NCBI GenBank assembly: GCA_023423065.1
Contig: JAFAGC010000076.1
Span: 62,001 to 126,000 of the forward strand
Reading direction: 5' to 3'
DNA: 64,000 nt
From: Pseudomonadota bacterium
GTDB lineage: Bacteria; Pseudomonadota; Gammaproteobacteria; Steroidobacterales; Steroidobacteraceae
Shown here: positions 1 to 8,337 of the stretch, piece after piece
Layout: every line of letters begins with the position of its first letter
Position numbering within the stretch: position 1 is the first letter of the stretch
The notes under the pieces: model-generated
Seen by the model: the letters and a program-made list of their open reading frames with translations, nothing else
Databases searched by the model: none
Told to the model about the DNA's origin: nothing
Made by a program: the position numbers and the translations under genes

Positions 1-883
1 CGAACTTCCAGGTCGCCTGCGTCGCGATCCCGCCGAGCGCATTCGGGTCGGTGGTCTTCGGCGGTTCGATTCCGACGGAAGCCAGCAGCGCGCGCAGATC
101 GAACTGGTTGGTTTCGATCGCACCCGCGACGCTCATGTCGTCACCGAGGTTGCCGCGTACGCCGCCCTGCGCCTCCAAACCACCGAAAGCGAGCTCGAAT
201 TCCTCGACGCCGAAGCGGGTGAATTCCTCGTCCAGTTCGGCCTTGGGAACCTCGAGGCGGAACGGCACGCCCCCGGGCGCGAATCCGTCCATGTGCAGGC
301 GGCCCGCGACCTCCGTGTCCGTGAACGGCTGGCCCAACACGATTTCGTCGGTCTCGAGATCGAGGTCGGTGACCTCGATTCGCCGCGCCGTGCCTTCGTC
401 CACGAACGAGACGCGGCTGTCGGTGATTTCGATGCCGCCGACACTGATGTCGCGGGATTCCGCATTCGGGTCGGCGGGCGTGTCCGCGCCGATGCCCTCC
501 CAGTTGCCGCGGCCATCCGCGTTCCTCACCAGGCGCACGTCGGCGCCGACGATGAGCACGCGGTCCACGACGAGGTCTCCGCGGATCAGGGGGATCAGCT
601 TCACGCCGAGCTGGGCGCCCTGCCAGCTCACCATCGGATCGGCGCCGAATCCGTCCGCGTTGCCGAAGGTGCCGCCGCCCGTGCGCAACGCGAGCCAGGG
701 GAAAAATCCGAGTTCGATGTCACCGGCCAGCGTGAATTCTCGGCCGGTCGCCTCGCGCACCGCGGTCTCGATCCGCGGCTTGAACCGATTGGGATCCACG
801 AACCAGACGACCATGAGCACGCCGATCACGGCGAGCGCGAGGATCGCACCAAGACCTATGGAAACCCATTTGAGGACACGCAC
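1..883 (-). CDS. AsmA family protein (3' end beyond window)
   Basis: Translating the minus strand from the GTG at 883 gives about 294 codons with no stop to the window edge. The N-terminus is a short basic stretch and one membrane helix (about residues 8-27), then WFVDPNRFKPRIETAVREAT, the typical start of AsmA proteins. Further on come a GRLHMDGF region and NQFDLRALLASVGI followed by TTDPNALGG, both characteristic of the AsmA N-terminal domain. AsmA-type proteins sit in the inner membrane, extend into the periplasm and are linked to outer-membrane biogenesis and lipid transport. It lies 67 nt downstream of the DUF4097 gene on the same strand and may belong to the sigma-factor operon. The start is uncertain: no clear ribosome site is visible, but the GTG precedes the helix at the usual distance. 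Confidence 0.85.
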   Translation of the reverse strand, partial: MRVLKWVSIGLGAILALAVIGVLMVVWFVDPNRFKPRIETAVREATGREFTLAGDIELGFFPWLALRTGGGTFGNADGFGADPMVSWQGAQLGVKLIPLIRGDLVVDRVLIVGADVRLVRNADGRGNWEGIGADTPADPNAESRDISVGGIEITDSRVSFVDEGTARRIEVTDLDLETDEIVLGQPFTDTEVAGRLHMDGFAPGGVPFRLEVPKAELDEEFTRFGVEEFELAFGGLEAQGGVRGNLGDDMSVAGAIETNQFDLRALLASVGIEPPKTTDPNALGGIATQATWKF

Positions 884-950
884 GCGGCCGACATTGTAGC
901 GGGCCGGTCGCGGCGCAATGCGCGGAAGTCGGCCGCGCGTCAGCCGCGTC

Positions 951-1850
951 TCAGCGGTCGCAGATGTCGACGTCGCCCGACATGGTCTTGGCGCGCACAC
1001 GGGCGCCGGCTTCGACGGTGCGGATGTTGAGCCGCTTGCCAGGACCGTACTTGCTCACCCGCTCCACGCCGCCGGCCAGGCAGCCATGGATGTCGCCGCT
1101 GAAGGATTCGATTTCCGTGGAGAAACCGTCCGGCGCGGAGACGCGCAGGGTGATCTCTCCGCTCACGCCTTCGACGTCGACCCGTCCATCGCGCGTCAGC
1201 CTGGCCCGCACCTCGAGTTCGCCCGAGGTCGTGCGGCCGCGCACATCGCTGGCGTCGATCAGGTCCAGCCGCGCGCCGCCGCTCACGGTCACGACGTCGA
1301 CCGATCCCGCCGCGTTCGTCAGGTCGATGTCGCCGCTGATGGTGCTGGCGCGCAGACGCAGTGGTTTGCCGTTGCCCCGGATCGTAAGGTCGCCGCTCAC
1401 CGTGCGCAGCTCCGAATCGTCGCCCGCGATTTCCGCGGTGATCTCGCCGCTCACGCTCTTCAGACGCTGCTGGCCGAGCACGCCGCGCGAGGAAAGATCC
1501 GCGCTCACGACGCTGGCCTCGACGCGGCTGCCGCGCGGAACCTGTATGTCCAGCTCCGCGTCGGCGTCACCGGAGTGGCCGCGCGGCAGGATCACCTTGA
1601 TGACAGTGCGCCCGCCGGCGCTTTCGACGTCCAGTCTTTCGACGTCTTCGCCGAGGCGCCCGGTGACCTGGATTTCGTTGCGGTCCCAGCCGCGCACGTC
1701 CACCGATCCCGTGACGTTGGAAATGACGACCTCTCCGTTCGCGTCGGCCGCGACCTTGCGGTCCAGGGTCGTCTCGCGCGCCATCGCCGCGAGCGGCAGC
1801 AGGCAAACGATCGACAAGCCGAAGCGAAAACGATTCTTGAGCTGGAACAT
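951..1850 (-). CDS. DUF4097 family beta-strand repeat protein, exported
   Basis: 299 residues. A Sec signal peptide (about residues 1-24, ending LAAMA) is followed by repeated short beta-strand units of the type SVSGEITAEI, TVSGDLTIRG, TISGDIDLTN, FSGDIHG and MSGDVDICD. This regular SG[DE]I pattern is the hallmark of DUF4097, a predicted right-handed beta-helix found in exported or membrane-associated proteins, often next to regulators. Its start follows the stop of the anti-sigma-like gene by 2 nt, so it is surely co-transcribed with the sigma factor. It may be an envelope target or a sensor of that regulon, which is inference; no enzymatic motif is visible. Confidence 0.85.
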   Translation of the reverse strand: MFQLKNRFRFGLSIVCLLPLAAMARETTLDRKVAADANGEVVISNVTGSVDVRGWDRNEIQVTGRLGEDVERLDVESAGGRTVIKVILPRGHSGDADAELDIQVPRGSRVEASVVSADLSSRGVLGQQRLKSVSGEITAEIAGDDSELRTVSGDLTIRGNGKPLRLRASTISGDIDLTNAAGSVDVVTVSGGARLDLIDASDVRGRTTSGELEVRARLTRDGRVDVEGVSGEITLRVSAPDGFSTEIESFSGDIHGCLAGGVERVSKYGPGKRLNIRTVEAGARVRAKTMSGDVDICDR

Positions 1851-1852
1851 GA

Positions 1853-2401
1853 TCAGATCTCCTGGCGGCCGGAATCGCGCACCACTGTCAGGGCACGCAT
1901 TTCTTCCTGGCGGGAAGTCACCAACAATTCTTGCAACAGCGCGTTGGCCGGATCGCGTCCGAGCGCCGCTTCGATTTCGGCGATCGAGCGCCGCAACGTC
2001 GCGAGGCTCGCGGCCACCTTTTCACGCTCTTCGGGTGGCATCGTCTCGAGCCGCTTCTCCACCTCGGAGAGCAGCTCCTCGCGAACCTTCTGGTATTTCG
2101 CCTCGCGCTGGAACGCGGCCGGCATCGCCGCGGCATCGCTCGCCGGCACGACGCCGGTCGACGCCGTCGTGACCACCACATCGGGGGTCATCTGGCGACC
2201 GATCAGCACGCCGACCGCCACCAGCGCGATGGCAGCCGCAACCGCCGGCGCGGGCCACCAGTTTCGGCGGCGCTCGGCCGAAGGCGCCGCGGCGGCCGTC
2301 TTTTCGGCCTCGATGGCCGCGGAGATCGCGGGCCACAGATCGCGGGGCGGCGGCACATCGCGCGCCAGTTCGTCGATTCGTTTCACGCGTCGCGTATTCA
2401 T
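1853..2401 (-). CDS. Membrane anti-sigma-factor-like protein
   Basis: 182 residues. The N-terminal cytoplasmic part (MNTRRVKRIDELARDVPPPRDLW) is followed by one transmembrane helix near residues 50-68 (PAVAAAIALVAVGVLIG) and a periplasmic part rich in charged heptads (about 105-160), probably coiled coil. No HxxxCxxC zinc anti-sigma motif is present. The ATG overlaps the sigma factor stop as ATGA, the usual arrangement for a sigma/anti-sigma pair, and that context is the main reason for the call. By position and topology it should hold the sigma factor at the membrane. It could instead be an unrelated co-transcribed membrane protein. Confidence 0.7.
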   Translation of the reverse strand: MNTRRVKRIDELARDVPPPRDLWPAISAAIEAEKTAAAAPSAERRRNWWPAPAVAAAIALVAVGVLIGRQMTPDVVVTTASTGVVPASDAAAMPAAFQREAKYQKVREELLSEVEKRLETMPPEEREKVAASLATLRRSIAEIEAALGRDPANALLQELLVTSRQEEMRALTVVRDSGRQEI

Positions 2402-2979
2402 TGCACACCTCTTTCGAGCCGATCGCGCAGCAGTCCGCGTGCGCGGTGCAGCTGCGCCTTGCAGGTGCCGACGGCGATCCCGAGCATCGACGCGGCCTCC
2501 GCGTGTTCGTATCCATACAATCCGCACAACACGAGCACGTCGCGCGCGCCCTGCGGCAGCGATGCGATCGCCGCCTCGAGCTCGCGCTCTTCGACGGGCG
2601 TGTCGAGCACCATCACCGGGTCCTCGTATTCGGTCGGATCCTCGACGGGCACTTCGCTGTTCATGCCGCCGCGGCGCCGCTCGAGCACCGTGTTCACCGC
2701 GATCCGGTGCAGCCAGGTCGAAAAGCTGCTGCGCGACTCGAAACGCGACAGGGCCTTCCAGGCCTTGATGAAGGCGTCCTGCGTGCAGTCGGCGGCGAGA
2801 TCCGGATTGCGCGTCATGCGCAGGCACAGGCCGTTCACGCGCCCGACGTGTTCGCGGTAGAGACGCTCGAAGGCTCGTGTGTCACCCCGACGCGCGCGCT
2901 CGATGAGCATCGCGTCGAACTCGACCACCGTGTCGCTATTCGTCATCGGGGCCAATCGAGCTGTTGAACCGTCCGCCAA
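2398..2979 (-). CDS. RNA polymerase sigma factor, sigma-70 family ECF type
   Basis: 193 residues from a TTG start. Region 2 is clear (FERLYREHVGRVNGLCLRMT, then DCTQDAFIKAWKAL and FSTWLHRIAVNTVL), followed by an acidic linker and region 4 with a helix-turn-helix (LPQGARDVLVLCGLYGYEHA, MLGIAVGTCKAQLHRARGLL). It should direct RNA polymerase to an envelope-stress-type regulon that probably includes the two genes behind it. TTG at 2979 is chosen because GGGAGAGG stands just upstream with good spacing. The in-frame ATG at 2946 is an alternative, with a weaker site. The stop overlaps the next ATG (ATGA). Confidence 0.9.
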   Translation of the reverse strand: MADGSTARLAPMTNSDTVVEFDAMLIERARRGDTRAFERLYREHVGRVNGLCLRMTRNPDLAADCTQDAFIKAWKALSRFESRSSFSTWLHRIAVNTVLERRRGGMNSEVPVEDPTEYEDPVMVLDTPVEERELEAAIASLPQGARDVLVLCGLYGYEHAEAASMLGIAVGTCKAQLHRARGLLRDRLERGVQ

Positions 2980-3037
2980 GCGCCTCTCCCGTGTACGCGG
3001 ATTGGAGGCATCTCAGGGGCTTCGGGTTTGAATGGGG

Positions 3038-3069
3038 CGAAAAATCCCGGCAAAAACAGGGACTTTTCG
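3038..3069 (-). terminator. Stem-loop after the response regulator gene
   Basis: CGAAAAATCCC at 3038-3048 pairs with GGGACTTTTCG at 3059-3069 with one mismatch around a 10-nt loop. Read on the minus strand it has a run of T after a short GC core, so it could end transcription of the response regulator before the sigma operon. The GC core is only about four pairs, so the call is tentative. Confidence 0.4.
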
Positions 3070-3088
3070 AGCGGCGGCCGGTTCGATG

Positions 3089-3112
3089 TTTCCGGGAAAC
3101 CCTTCCCGGGAA
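3089..3112. promoter_or_regulatory. Two adjacent palindromes upstream of the sigma-factor operon
   Basis: TTTCCGGGAAA (3089-3099) and TTCCCGGGAA (3103-3112) are both perfect palindromes with near-identical cores, separated by 3 nt. They lie about 110-130 nt before the sigma factor start, where an operator would be expected. No regulator can be assigned. Confidence 0.4.
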
Positions 3113-3121
3113 CGCGCATCG

Positions 3122-3793
3122 TCAACTGCGTTGCGTACCACCGCTGAACCACTTCATGGCGTATTGCAGAAGCTGGCTGTTGGTGGCGAGACCGAGCTTG
3201 TGCTTGATGGTCTGGCGGTGGGATTCGATCGTCTTCACGGACAGCGTGAATTCCTGCGCGATTTCGCGGGAGCTCATGCCGCGGCCGATCATGTTGAGGA
3301 TCTGCACTTCGCGATTCGACAGGCGCGCGACCGGGTCGTTGGTCTCGGAGCGGTTTTCGCCCGCGCGCTGATCGAGGGAACGCTGGACCGTTTCACTGAC
3401 GTAGGTTCGTCCGTCGAGCACGCGGCGCACGGCGATCAGCAGCTGGTCGGATGCGGCCTGCTTCATGATGTAACCCATCGCGCCCGCGGCGAGCAGCCGC
3501 TCGGCGTAGATCGTCTCGTCGTGCATCGACAACACGAGCATGCGCAGCTCGGGCATCTCGGCGTGCATCTGTCTAACTAGTTCGATGCCGTCGCCGCGCT
3601 CGAGCGACAGGTCGACGACGACGATGTCGGGCTTCTTCGCGCGAATCGCCTCGCGAGCGGCCGGCTCGCTGTCGGCTTCGCCGCACACCGCGAGATCCGC
3701 CTCTGCCTCGAACATCCGGCGCAGGCCCTGGCGAACGATGGGATGGTCGTCGACGATCAGAATCTGTCGTTTCGTTGCCAGCGCTGCGTTCAT
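3122..3793 (-). CDS. NarL/LuxR-type response regulator
   Basis: 223 residues. The receiver domain (about 9-125) has the acidic pair in ILIVDDHP, the phosphoacceptor Asp61 in VVVDLSLERG, and the conserved Thr/Ser and Lys positions in VLSMHDE and YIMKQAA. The C-terminal LuxR-type helix-turn-helix (about 155-215) contains LSNREVQILNMIGRG and SVKTIESHRQTIKHKL. It binds DNA on phosphorylation and is almost certainly the partner of the histidine kinase just upstream on the same strand (102-nt gap), which has the HisKA_3 domain typical of NarL-type pairs. The gap is large enough for its own promoter. Targets are unknown. Confidence 0.93.
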   Translation of the reverse strand: MNAALATKRQILIVDDHPIVRQGLRRMFEAEADLAVCGEADSEPAAREAIRAKKPDIVVVDLSLERGDGIELVRQMHAEMPELRMLVLSMHDETIYAERLLAAGAMGYIMKQAASDQLLIAVRRVLDGRTYVSETVQRSLDQRAGENRSETNDPVARLSNREVQILNMIGRGMSSREIAQEFTLSVKTIESHRQTIKHKLGLATNSQLLQYAMKWFSGGTQRS

Positions 3794-3895
3794 GACTAAT
3801 CCCCTACGACCGAATATTAGGCGCGGATCGTGACGAAGATACGGCGGAGCGTCAATCCTGCCCGGGGCCTATTGCGCACTATAGTTAGACAGCTT

Positions 3896-6800
3896 TCAGT
3901 CCTTGAGCGGGAAGCCGCCGCGCGGCGCCGCATCCCCGGCCATGGGCGCACGGTGGGGGCAGGTGCAGCGGACGATGACCCCGCCACCCGGGTTGTTCGA
4001 AATCGTCACGTCGCCACCCAGCATCTGCGCGCGGTAGCGCATGAGTTTCATGCCCATTCCGTTGCTGGTCGCGTTCCTCTCATCGAAACCCCTACCGTTA
4101 TCCTGTACACACAGGGTCAGGGTACCTTCCGCGGTCGCCAGGTCGATCATGACCTGGGTGACCCGCCCGTGGCGGATCGCATTGGTGAAGGCTTCCTGGG
4201 CAATGCGGTAAAGGTGCGTTGCAGCAGCGTCGTCCAGCGTCAGCGGCTCTTTCAGCGAAGTGCTGAAATGGGCCCGCACACCATAACGCTCCATGCCTCG
4301 CACCGCCATCGACTGCAGGCCAGCGATGAGGCCGCCGCGATCCGCGCCGACCGGCGCCAGGCCCCGCGCCATGGCCCGGGTGCTCTCGATGGCGCCGTTC
4401 ACGAGGCTGATGATGTCCTCGACGTCGGCGCGCGCCGACGAATTCTCCTTCCGTAACTGCGCCACGACGCTGCGCAGCATCAAGGCAACACCGGTCAGGT
4501 CCTGCCCGAGACCGTCGTGCAGATCCGACCCGATGCGCAACTGCTCGCGCCCCGCGATCTCGAGGATCTCGCGCTCGAGCCCACGGCGCTCCGTCACGTC
4601 GGTGATGACCGCGAGGCGATGCGTCTCGCCATCGACGTGCGTGAGCGTGGCGACGCAGGCGGCATCGAAAGTGGAGCCGTCCCGCCGGCGGCACTTGAAC
4701 TCGACCGGCGACAGGCCGGGCGGCTCGGTGGTCGAGCCCAGCAAGCGCTGTTCGATGCTGCCTCGTTGCGCGCCGGGCGGCAGCGCGATCAGGTCGTCGA
4801 TCGAGGTGTCGACCGCGGTGCCCGCCGTGAAACCGAACATCCGCTCGAACGCGGGGTTCGCCATGCGGATCGTGTTGTTCACGTCGATCACGACCACGCC
4901 TTCGTGCAGCAGCTCGAACATGCGGGCCTGCGTTTCGCGCAGGTGCATCGCCGCGTGCCGATCCGTGATTTCGGTGATGTTGATGACCGCGCCGGTGATC
5001 CCGGTGGGCGAGCGCACCGCGCGGATGCGCGAGTCGAAATATCGTCCGCCGTACTGCGTCCCGTCGCTCGTGAACTGCAGGTCGACCGGATCGCCGGTCT
5101 CGAGCACCTGCTTCAGCGCGTTGAGGATGTTCTCGCGGTCTTCGGCGATGGCGATTTCATCGAGACGCTGGCCGACGATGCTCTGGCGCGAATGCGAGCG
5201 GATACCGCGGTTGATGAACTGCACGCGCCGCTCGGTGTCGACCAGGATCAGCCAGTCGCCGGTGCCGGCGGCCACGATCTGCAGCAATTCCTGCGACTCT
5301 CGCAGCGCCTCCTGCTGGCGCGCCTGCTCGCTGATGTCGATCGCGACGCCGACGATGCGCAGGGTCCTGCCCGCGGCGTCGCGCACCGCGACGCTGGAAT
5401 CGAGCAGCGTCACGTAGTGACCGTCGTGGTGCCGGATGCGGTACTGCAGGGCCATCGTCGCGTCGGCGTTGCGGTCGTACCAGGTCTTGAGCTGCGGCTG
5501 GTCCTCGGGATGCACCAGCGCGGTCCAGTCGGCGGCGCGCCCTTTGTATCCGGGCGGATACCCGAGCACGAGCTCGCCGCCCTCGCTCGTCAATTGATTC
5601 GACTCGGCATCGATCTCGTAGATGATGCAGCGCAGCTGCTTGGCGATCGCGCGGAAACGCTGCGCGCCGGCGGACAGCGCCATTTCACGCAGTTTGCGCG
5701 CCGTGATGTCGACGACCAGGCCGAGGACGCGCCGCGTGCTGCCGTCGGGCGCACGTTCGATCACGTACGCGCGATCGAGGGCCCAGTGCCAGCTGCCGTC
5801 GGTATGGCGGAAGCGGTACTCGGTTTCGAGCATCGACGCGCCGGGATCGACGTGCCTCAGTCGGTTGCGGAAATCCTCGATCTCGTTTTCCGGATCCGTG
5901 CCGAGCAGCTGTCGCCAGGTGTTCGGGTTCGCGCGGCCGAACGCCGGGTCCACGCCGAACACGCGGTAGTAGCCGTCGGTGTGGTTGGGCTGGCCATGCT
6001 CGACGTCCCAGTCCCAAACGCCGGCGGTAGTTAGCTGCAGGGCGGTCTCGACGCGTTCGTTGCGCGCGTTCGCGCGCCGCTCGGCGACCTTCGCCTCGTC
6101 GAGATCCATGCACACGCCCAGCATGCGCACGGCATTGCCGTTCGCGTCGCGCTCCACCACGCGCCCGCGCTCGAACACCCAGCGCCACAGGCCGCCGCGC
6201 GTCTTGATGCGGTACTCGGCGTCGTAGTACTCGGCCTTGCCGTTGACGTGTTCGTAGAAGCGGCGCGTCGCCTCCGGCCCCTCGTCGGGGTGCAGGTTCT
6301 CGTCCCAGCGATGCACGTGATCGGTTCCGTCGCAGGGATAGATGTCGTGCCGGTCGCACCAGTCGTTGAACCAGCGCGTGGTGTCGGTGACGAAGTTCGT
6401 TTCCCACAGGCCGATGCCCGCGCCCCACGCCGCGGTCTCGAGCATGTGTTCGCTCGAGGCGACGTGCGCTTCGGCGCGCTTGGCGGCGTCGATGTCGAGC
6501 GAGACGCCGATGACCAGCGCCGGGCGGCCCTGCAGATCCCATTCGACGGCGCGGCCGCGATCCTGCATCCAGCGGTATTCGCCGTTCGCGGTCTTGAAGC
6601 GGTATTCGAATTCGACGGAGTCGCGCTCGCCCTGCGCGTGTTCGCGCAGCTGGGTGTCCACGCGCTCGCGGTCGTCGGGATGCAGATTGCTGAACCACGG
6701 ATTCGGCTGGGCTTCCCATTGCGCGCGCGAGTATCCCGTCATCGCGAGCCACAGCGGACTCGCGGTGCGCGCGTTGCTCGGGACGTGCCACTGCCAGAAC

Positions 6801-7276
6801 GCGGCGCGCGCGCCCCACAGTGCGGTCGCGAGGCGCGATTCGCTGTCGCTGCGCGCGACCTCCTCGCTCTTGCGGCGATCGATGTCGAGCAGCAGGCCGG
6901 TGATGCGCGCGGCGGAGCCGTCGCGTTCGCGCAGCACGACGCGGCCACGATGCAGCACCCACAACCAGCGATGGCCCGCGGCTAACAACCTGTATTCGCA
7001 CTCGAACCGGTCGCCGCCGTGCTGGCAGGAGTCCGCCGCGGCGACGAACGCGCCGAGGTCGTCCGGATGGATGCGGCGCTTCCATTGCTCGATGGACATC
7101 GCGCCGCCGGGCACGTCTATCCCGAGCGCGCGCGTCCAGGCCTCGTCGACCTGAAACCGGTCGCCGGTCAGCCGCCAGTCCCAGACGGCCGCCTGCGCGA
7201 GCTCCAGCGCCGAGCGGAATTCGGCCGGCAACTGGGCATCCGGGGCGGCCTGCGCTGATTCGGGGCGGGCGTTCAT
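3896..7276 (-). CDS. Multi-PAS hybrid-free sensor histidine kinase (NarX/HisKA_3 class)
   Basis: 1126 residues, no signal peptide and no obvious membrane helix, so probably a cytoplasmic sensor. About seven PAS/PAC units are stacked (roughly 25-135, 145-265, 275-395, 405-530, 545-650, 665-780, 785-905). Most are PAS_3-type with repeated WDWRL or WEWD-like starts, NLHPDD-type middles and YRF..DG.YRW ends. A dimerisation/phosphoacceptor domain follows with His920 in SDLHDGLGQDLTG, then an ATPase domain (AQEAFTNAIRHG, DNGRGFD, GMGMKLMRYRA). No receiver domain is present. The next gene downstream is its likely response regulator. So many PAS units suggest several inputs or a long signalling stalk; ligands cannot be read from sequence. 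Confidence 0.93.
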   Translation of the reverse strand: MNARPESAQAAPDAQLPAEFRSALELAQAAVWDWRLTGDRFQVDEAWTRALGIDVPGGAMSIEQWKRRIHPDDLGAFVAAADSCQHGGDRFECEYRLLAAGHRWLWVLHRGRVVLRERDGSAARITGLLLDIDRRKSEEVARSDSESRLATALWGARAAFWQWHVPSNARTASPLWLAMTGYSRAQWEAQPNPWFSNLHPDDRERVDTQLREHAQGERDSVEFEYRFKTANGEYRWMQDRGRAVEWDLQGRPALVIGVSLDIDAAKRAEAHVASSEHMLETAAWGAGIGLWETNFVTDTTRWFNDWCDRHDIYPCDGTDHVHRWDENLHPDEGPEATRRFYEHVNGKAEYYDAEYRIKTRGGLWRWVFERGRVVERDANGNAVRMLGVCMDLDEAKVAERRANARNERVETALQLTTAGVWDWDVEHGQPNHTDGYYRVFGVDPAFGRANPNTWRQLLGTDPENEIEDFRNRLRHVDPGASMLETEYRFRHTDGSWHWALDRAYVIERAPDGSTRRVLGLVVDITARKLREMALSAGAQRFRAIAKQLRCIIYEIDAESNQLTSEGGELVLGYPPGYKGRAADWTALVHPEDQPQLKTWYDRNADATMALQYRIRHHDGHYVTLLDSSVAVRDAAGRTLRIVGVAIDISEQARQQEALRESQELLQIVAAGTGDWLILVDTERRVQFINRGIRSHSRQSIVGQRLDEIAIAEDRENILNALKQVLETGDPVDLQFTSDGTQYGGRYFDSRIRAVRSPTGITGAVINITEITDRHAAMHLRETQARMFELLHEGVVVIDVNNTIRMANPAFERMFGFTAGTAVDTSIDDLIALPPGAQRGSIEQRLLGSTTEPPGLSPVEFKCRRRDGSTFDAACVATLTHVDGETHRLAVITDVTERRGLEREILEIAGREQLRIGSDLHDGLGQDLTGVALMLRSVVAQLRKENSSARADVEDIISLVNGAIESTRAMARGLAPVGADRGGLIAGLQSMAVRGMERYGVRAHFSTSLKEPLTLDDAAATHLYRIAQEAFTNAIRHGRVTQVMIDLATAEGTLTLCVQDNGRGFDERNATSNGMGMKLMRYRAQMLGGDVTISNNPGGGVIVRCTCPHRAPMAGDAAPRGGFPLKD

Positions 7277-7524
7277 GGCCGATTATTGTTACCCGTGGCC
7301 GTAACTTGCACGTTGATCCACCTTCACGTTTGCGCGGTTTCCGCTGCCCAACTGGGCAATTTCACCCATAAGACCATGGACTTGCAGTAGGCCGGAAGGG
7401 CGCCGCACAGGTGTTCTAGTAGGGGGACTTCGGCTATTGGGCGACGGGGGCTGTAAGTATTCTCCGACATAAGGGTTTAACAAAAAGCCCAATCAATAAC
7501 TAACGGACTAGAAAGGTGACAGTG

Positions 7525-8337
7525 ATGGACGGGAGCCTGACGCGAAATCCCCTGGTCGCTGACTACTCCGAGTGGAAAGCCCGCGACTACTTCGACACCT
7601 ACTACAGCGAAGTCGTCCTGCCCGATGAGCAGGCCGTGCTCGCATACCAGATAGACGTACTGCGAGCGGCGAGCTCGCACTTCGGCCGCGGACTCGAATA
7701 CGGATGCGGACCGACGCTGCACCGTGCGATCTCCGCATCCAAGTACACGTTTCGCATGGACATGGCGGACTGGCTGGCCGACAACCTGTCCGAAGTACGC
7801 GAATGGCTGTGCGCGGATGAAAGCGCTCCCGAGTGGAACCGCTTCACGCGCTACGTGCTCGCCTGCGAAGGCGAACCCAACGCGAGCGCGGCGCGCGTCA
7901 TCCAGCGCGAGGCGCTCACGCGCAAGGTGGTGCGCGGACTGTACGTGAGCGACGCGCGTCTGCCCCAGCCGCTCGGACCTTCGCGCGAGAGTTTCTACGA
8001 CCTCATCGTCACGGGCTTCTGCATCGACGCGATCTCGAGCGACCGCTCGGTATGGACCAACTGCATGCGCAACGTGACCTCGATGCTCGCGCCCGGCGGC
8101 ACGTTCATCATCCACGCGCTGCATCGTTGCGAGGCCTACAAGTGCGGGGACCGGCTGTTCCCCGGCTCGAACCTCAGCATCGACGACATGCGCTCGGCGA
8201 TGTCGAACAACGGCTTCGTCACCTCGAGCATCGACGTGCAGGTCATTCCCTGCCCCGACAACGAGATGTACGGCTACTCGGGAATCCTGACCGCGTCGGG
8301 CCGCAAGGCGCCGCCGCGTCGCAAGAGCGCCAACTAA
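7525..8337 (+). CDS. NNMT/PNMT/TEMT-family SAM-dependent methyltransferase
   Basis: 270 residues. The start DYSEWKARDYFDTYYSEVV and the motif GRGLEYGCGPTLHRAI, followed by MDMADWLADNL, match the NNMT/PNMT/TEMT family of small-molecule N-methyltransferases. That family is best known in animals but has bacterial members, such as the one in guanitoxin synthesis. Residues about 150-250 carry the rest of the Rossmann methyltransferase fold (YDLIVTGFCIDAIS, LAPGGTFIIHAL). ATG at 7525 is preferred over the in-frame GTG at 7516 because AAAGG at 7512-7516 is well spaced for it. It stands alone on the plus strand, and its stop abuts the stop of the convergent HupE-like gene. The substrate is unknown. 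Confidence 0.8.
   Translation: MDGSLTRNPLVADYSEWKARDYFDTYYSEVVLPDEQAVLAYQIDVLRAASSHFGRGLEYGCGPTLHRAISASKYTFRMDMADWLADNLSEVREWLCADESAPEWNRFTRYVLACEGEPNASAARVIQREALTRKVVRGLYVSDARLPQPLGPSRESFYDLIVTGFCIDAISSDRSVWTNCMRNVTSMLAPGGTFIIHALHRCEAYKCGDRLFPGSNLSIDDMRSAMSNNGFVTSSIDVQVIPCPDNEMYGYSGILTASGRKAPPRRKSAN

Noticed and set aside
918..2768. A 616-codon plus-strand open frame
   Set aside because: It is antisense to the anti-sigma and DUF4097 genes, which show clear domains. Long empty frames are normal at this G+C.
7294..7313. GTTAC/GTAAC short inverted repeat before the multi-PAS kinase
   Set aside because: Arms of five bases are expected by chance in a gap of this size, and no promoter element lines up with it.
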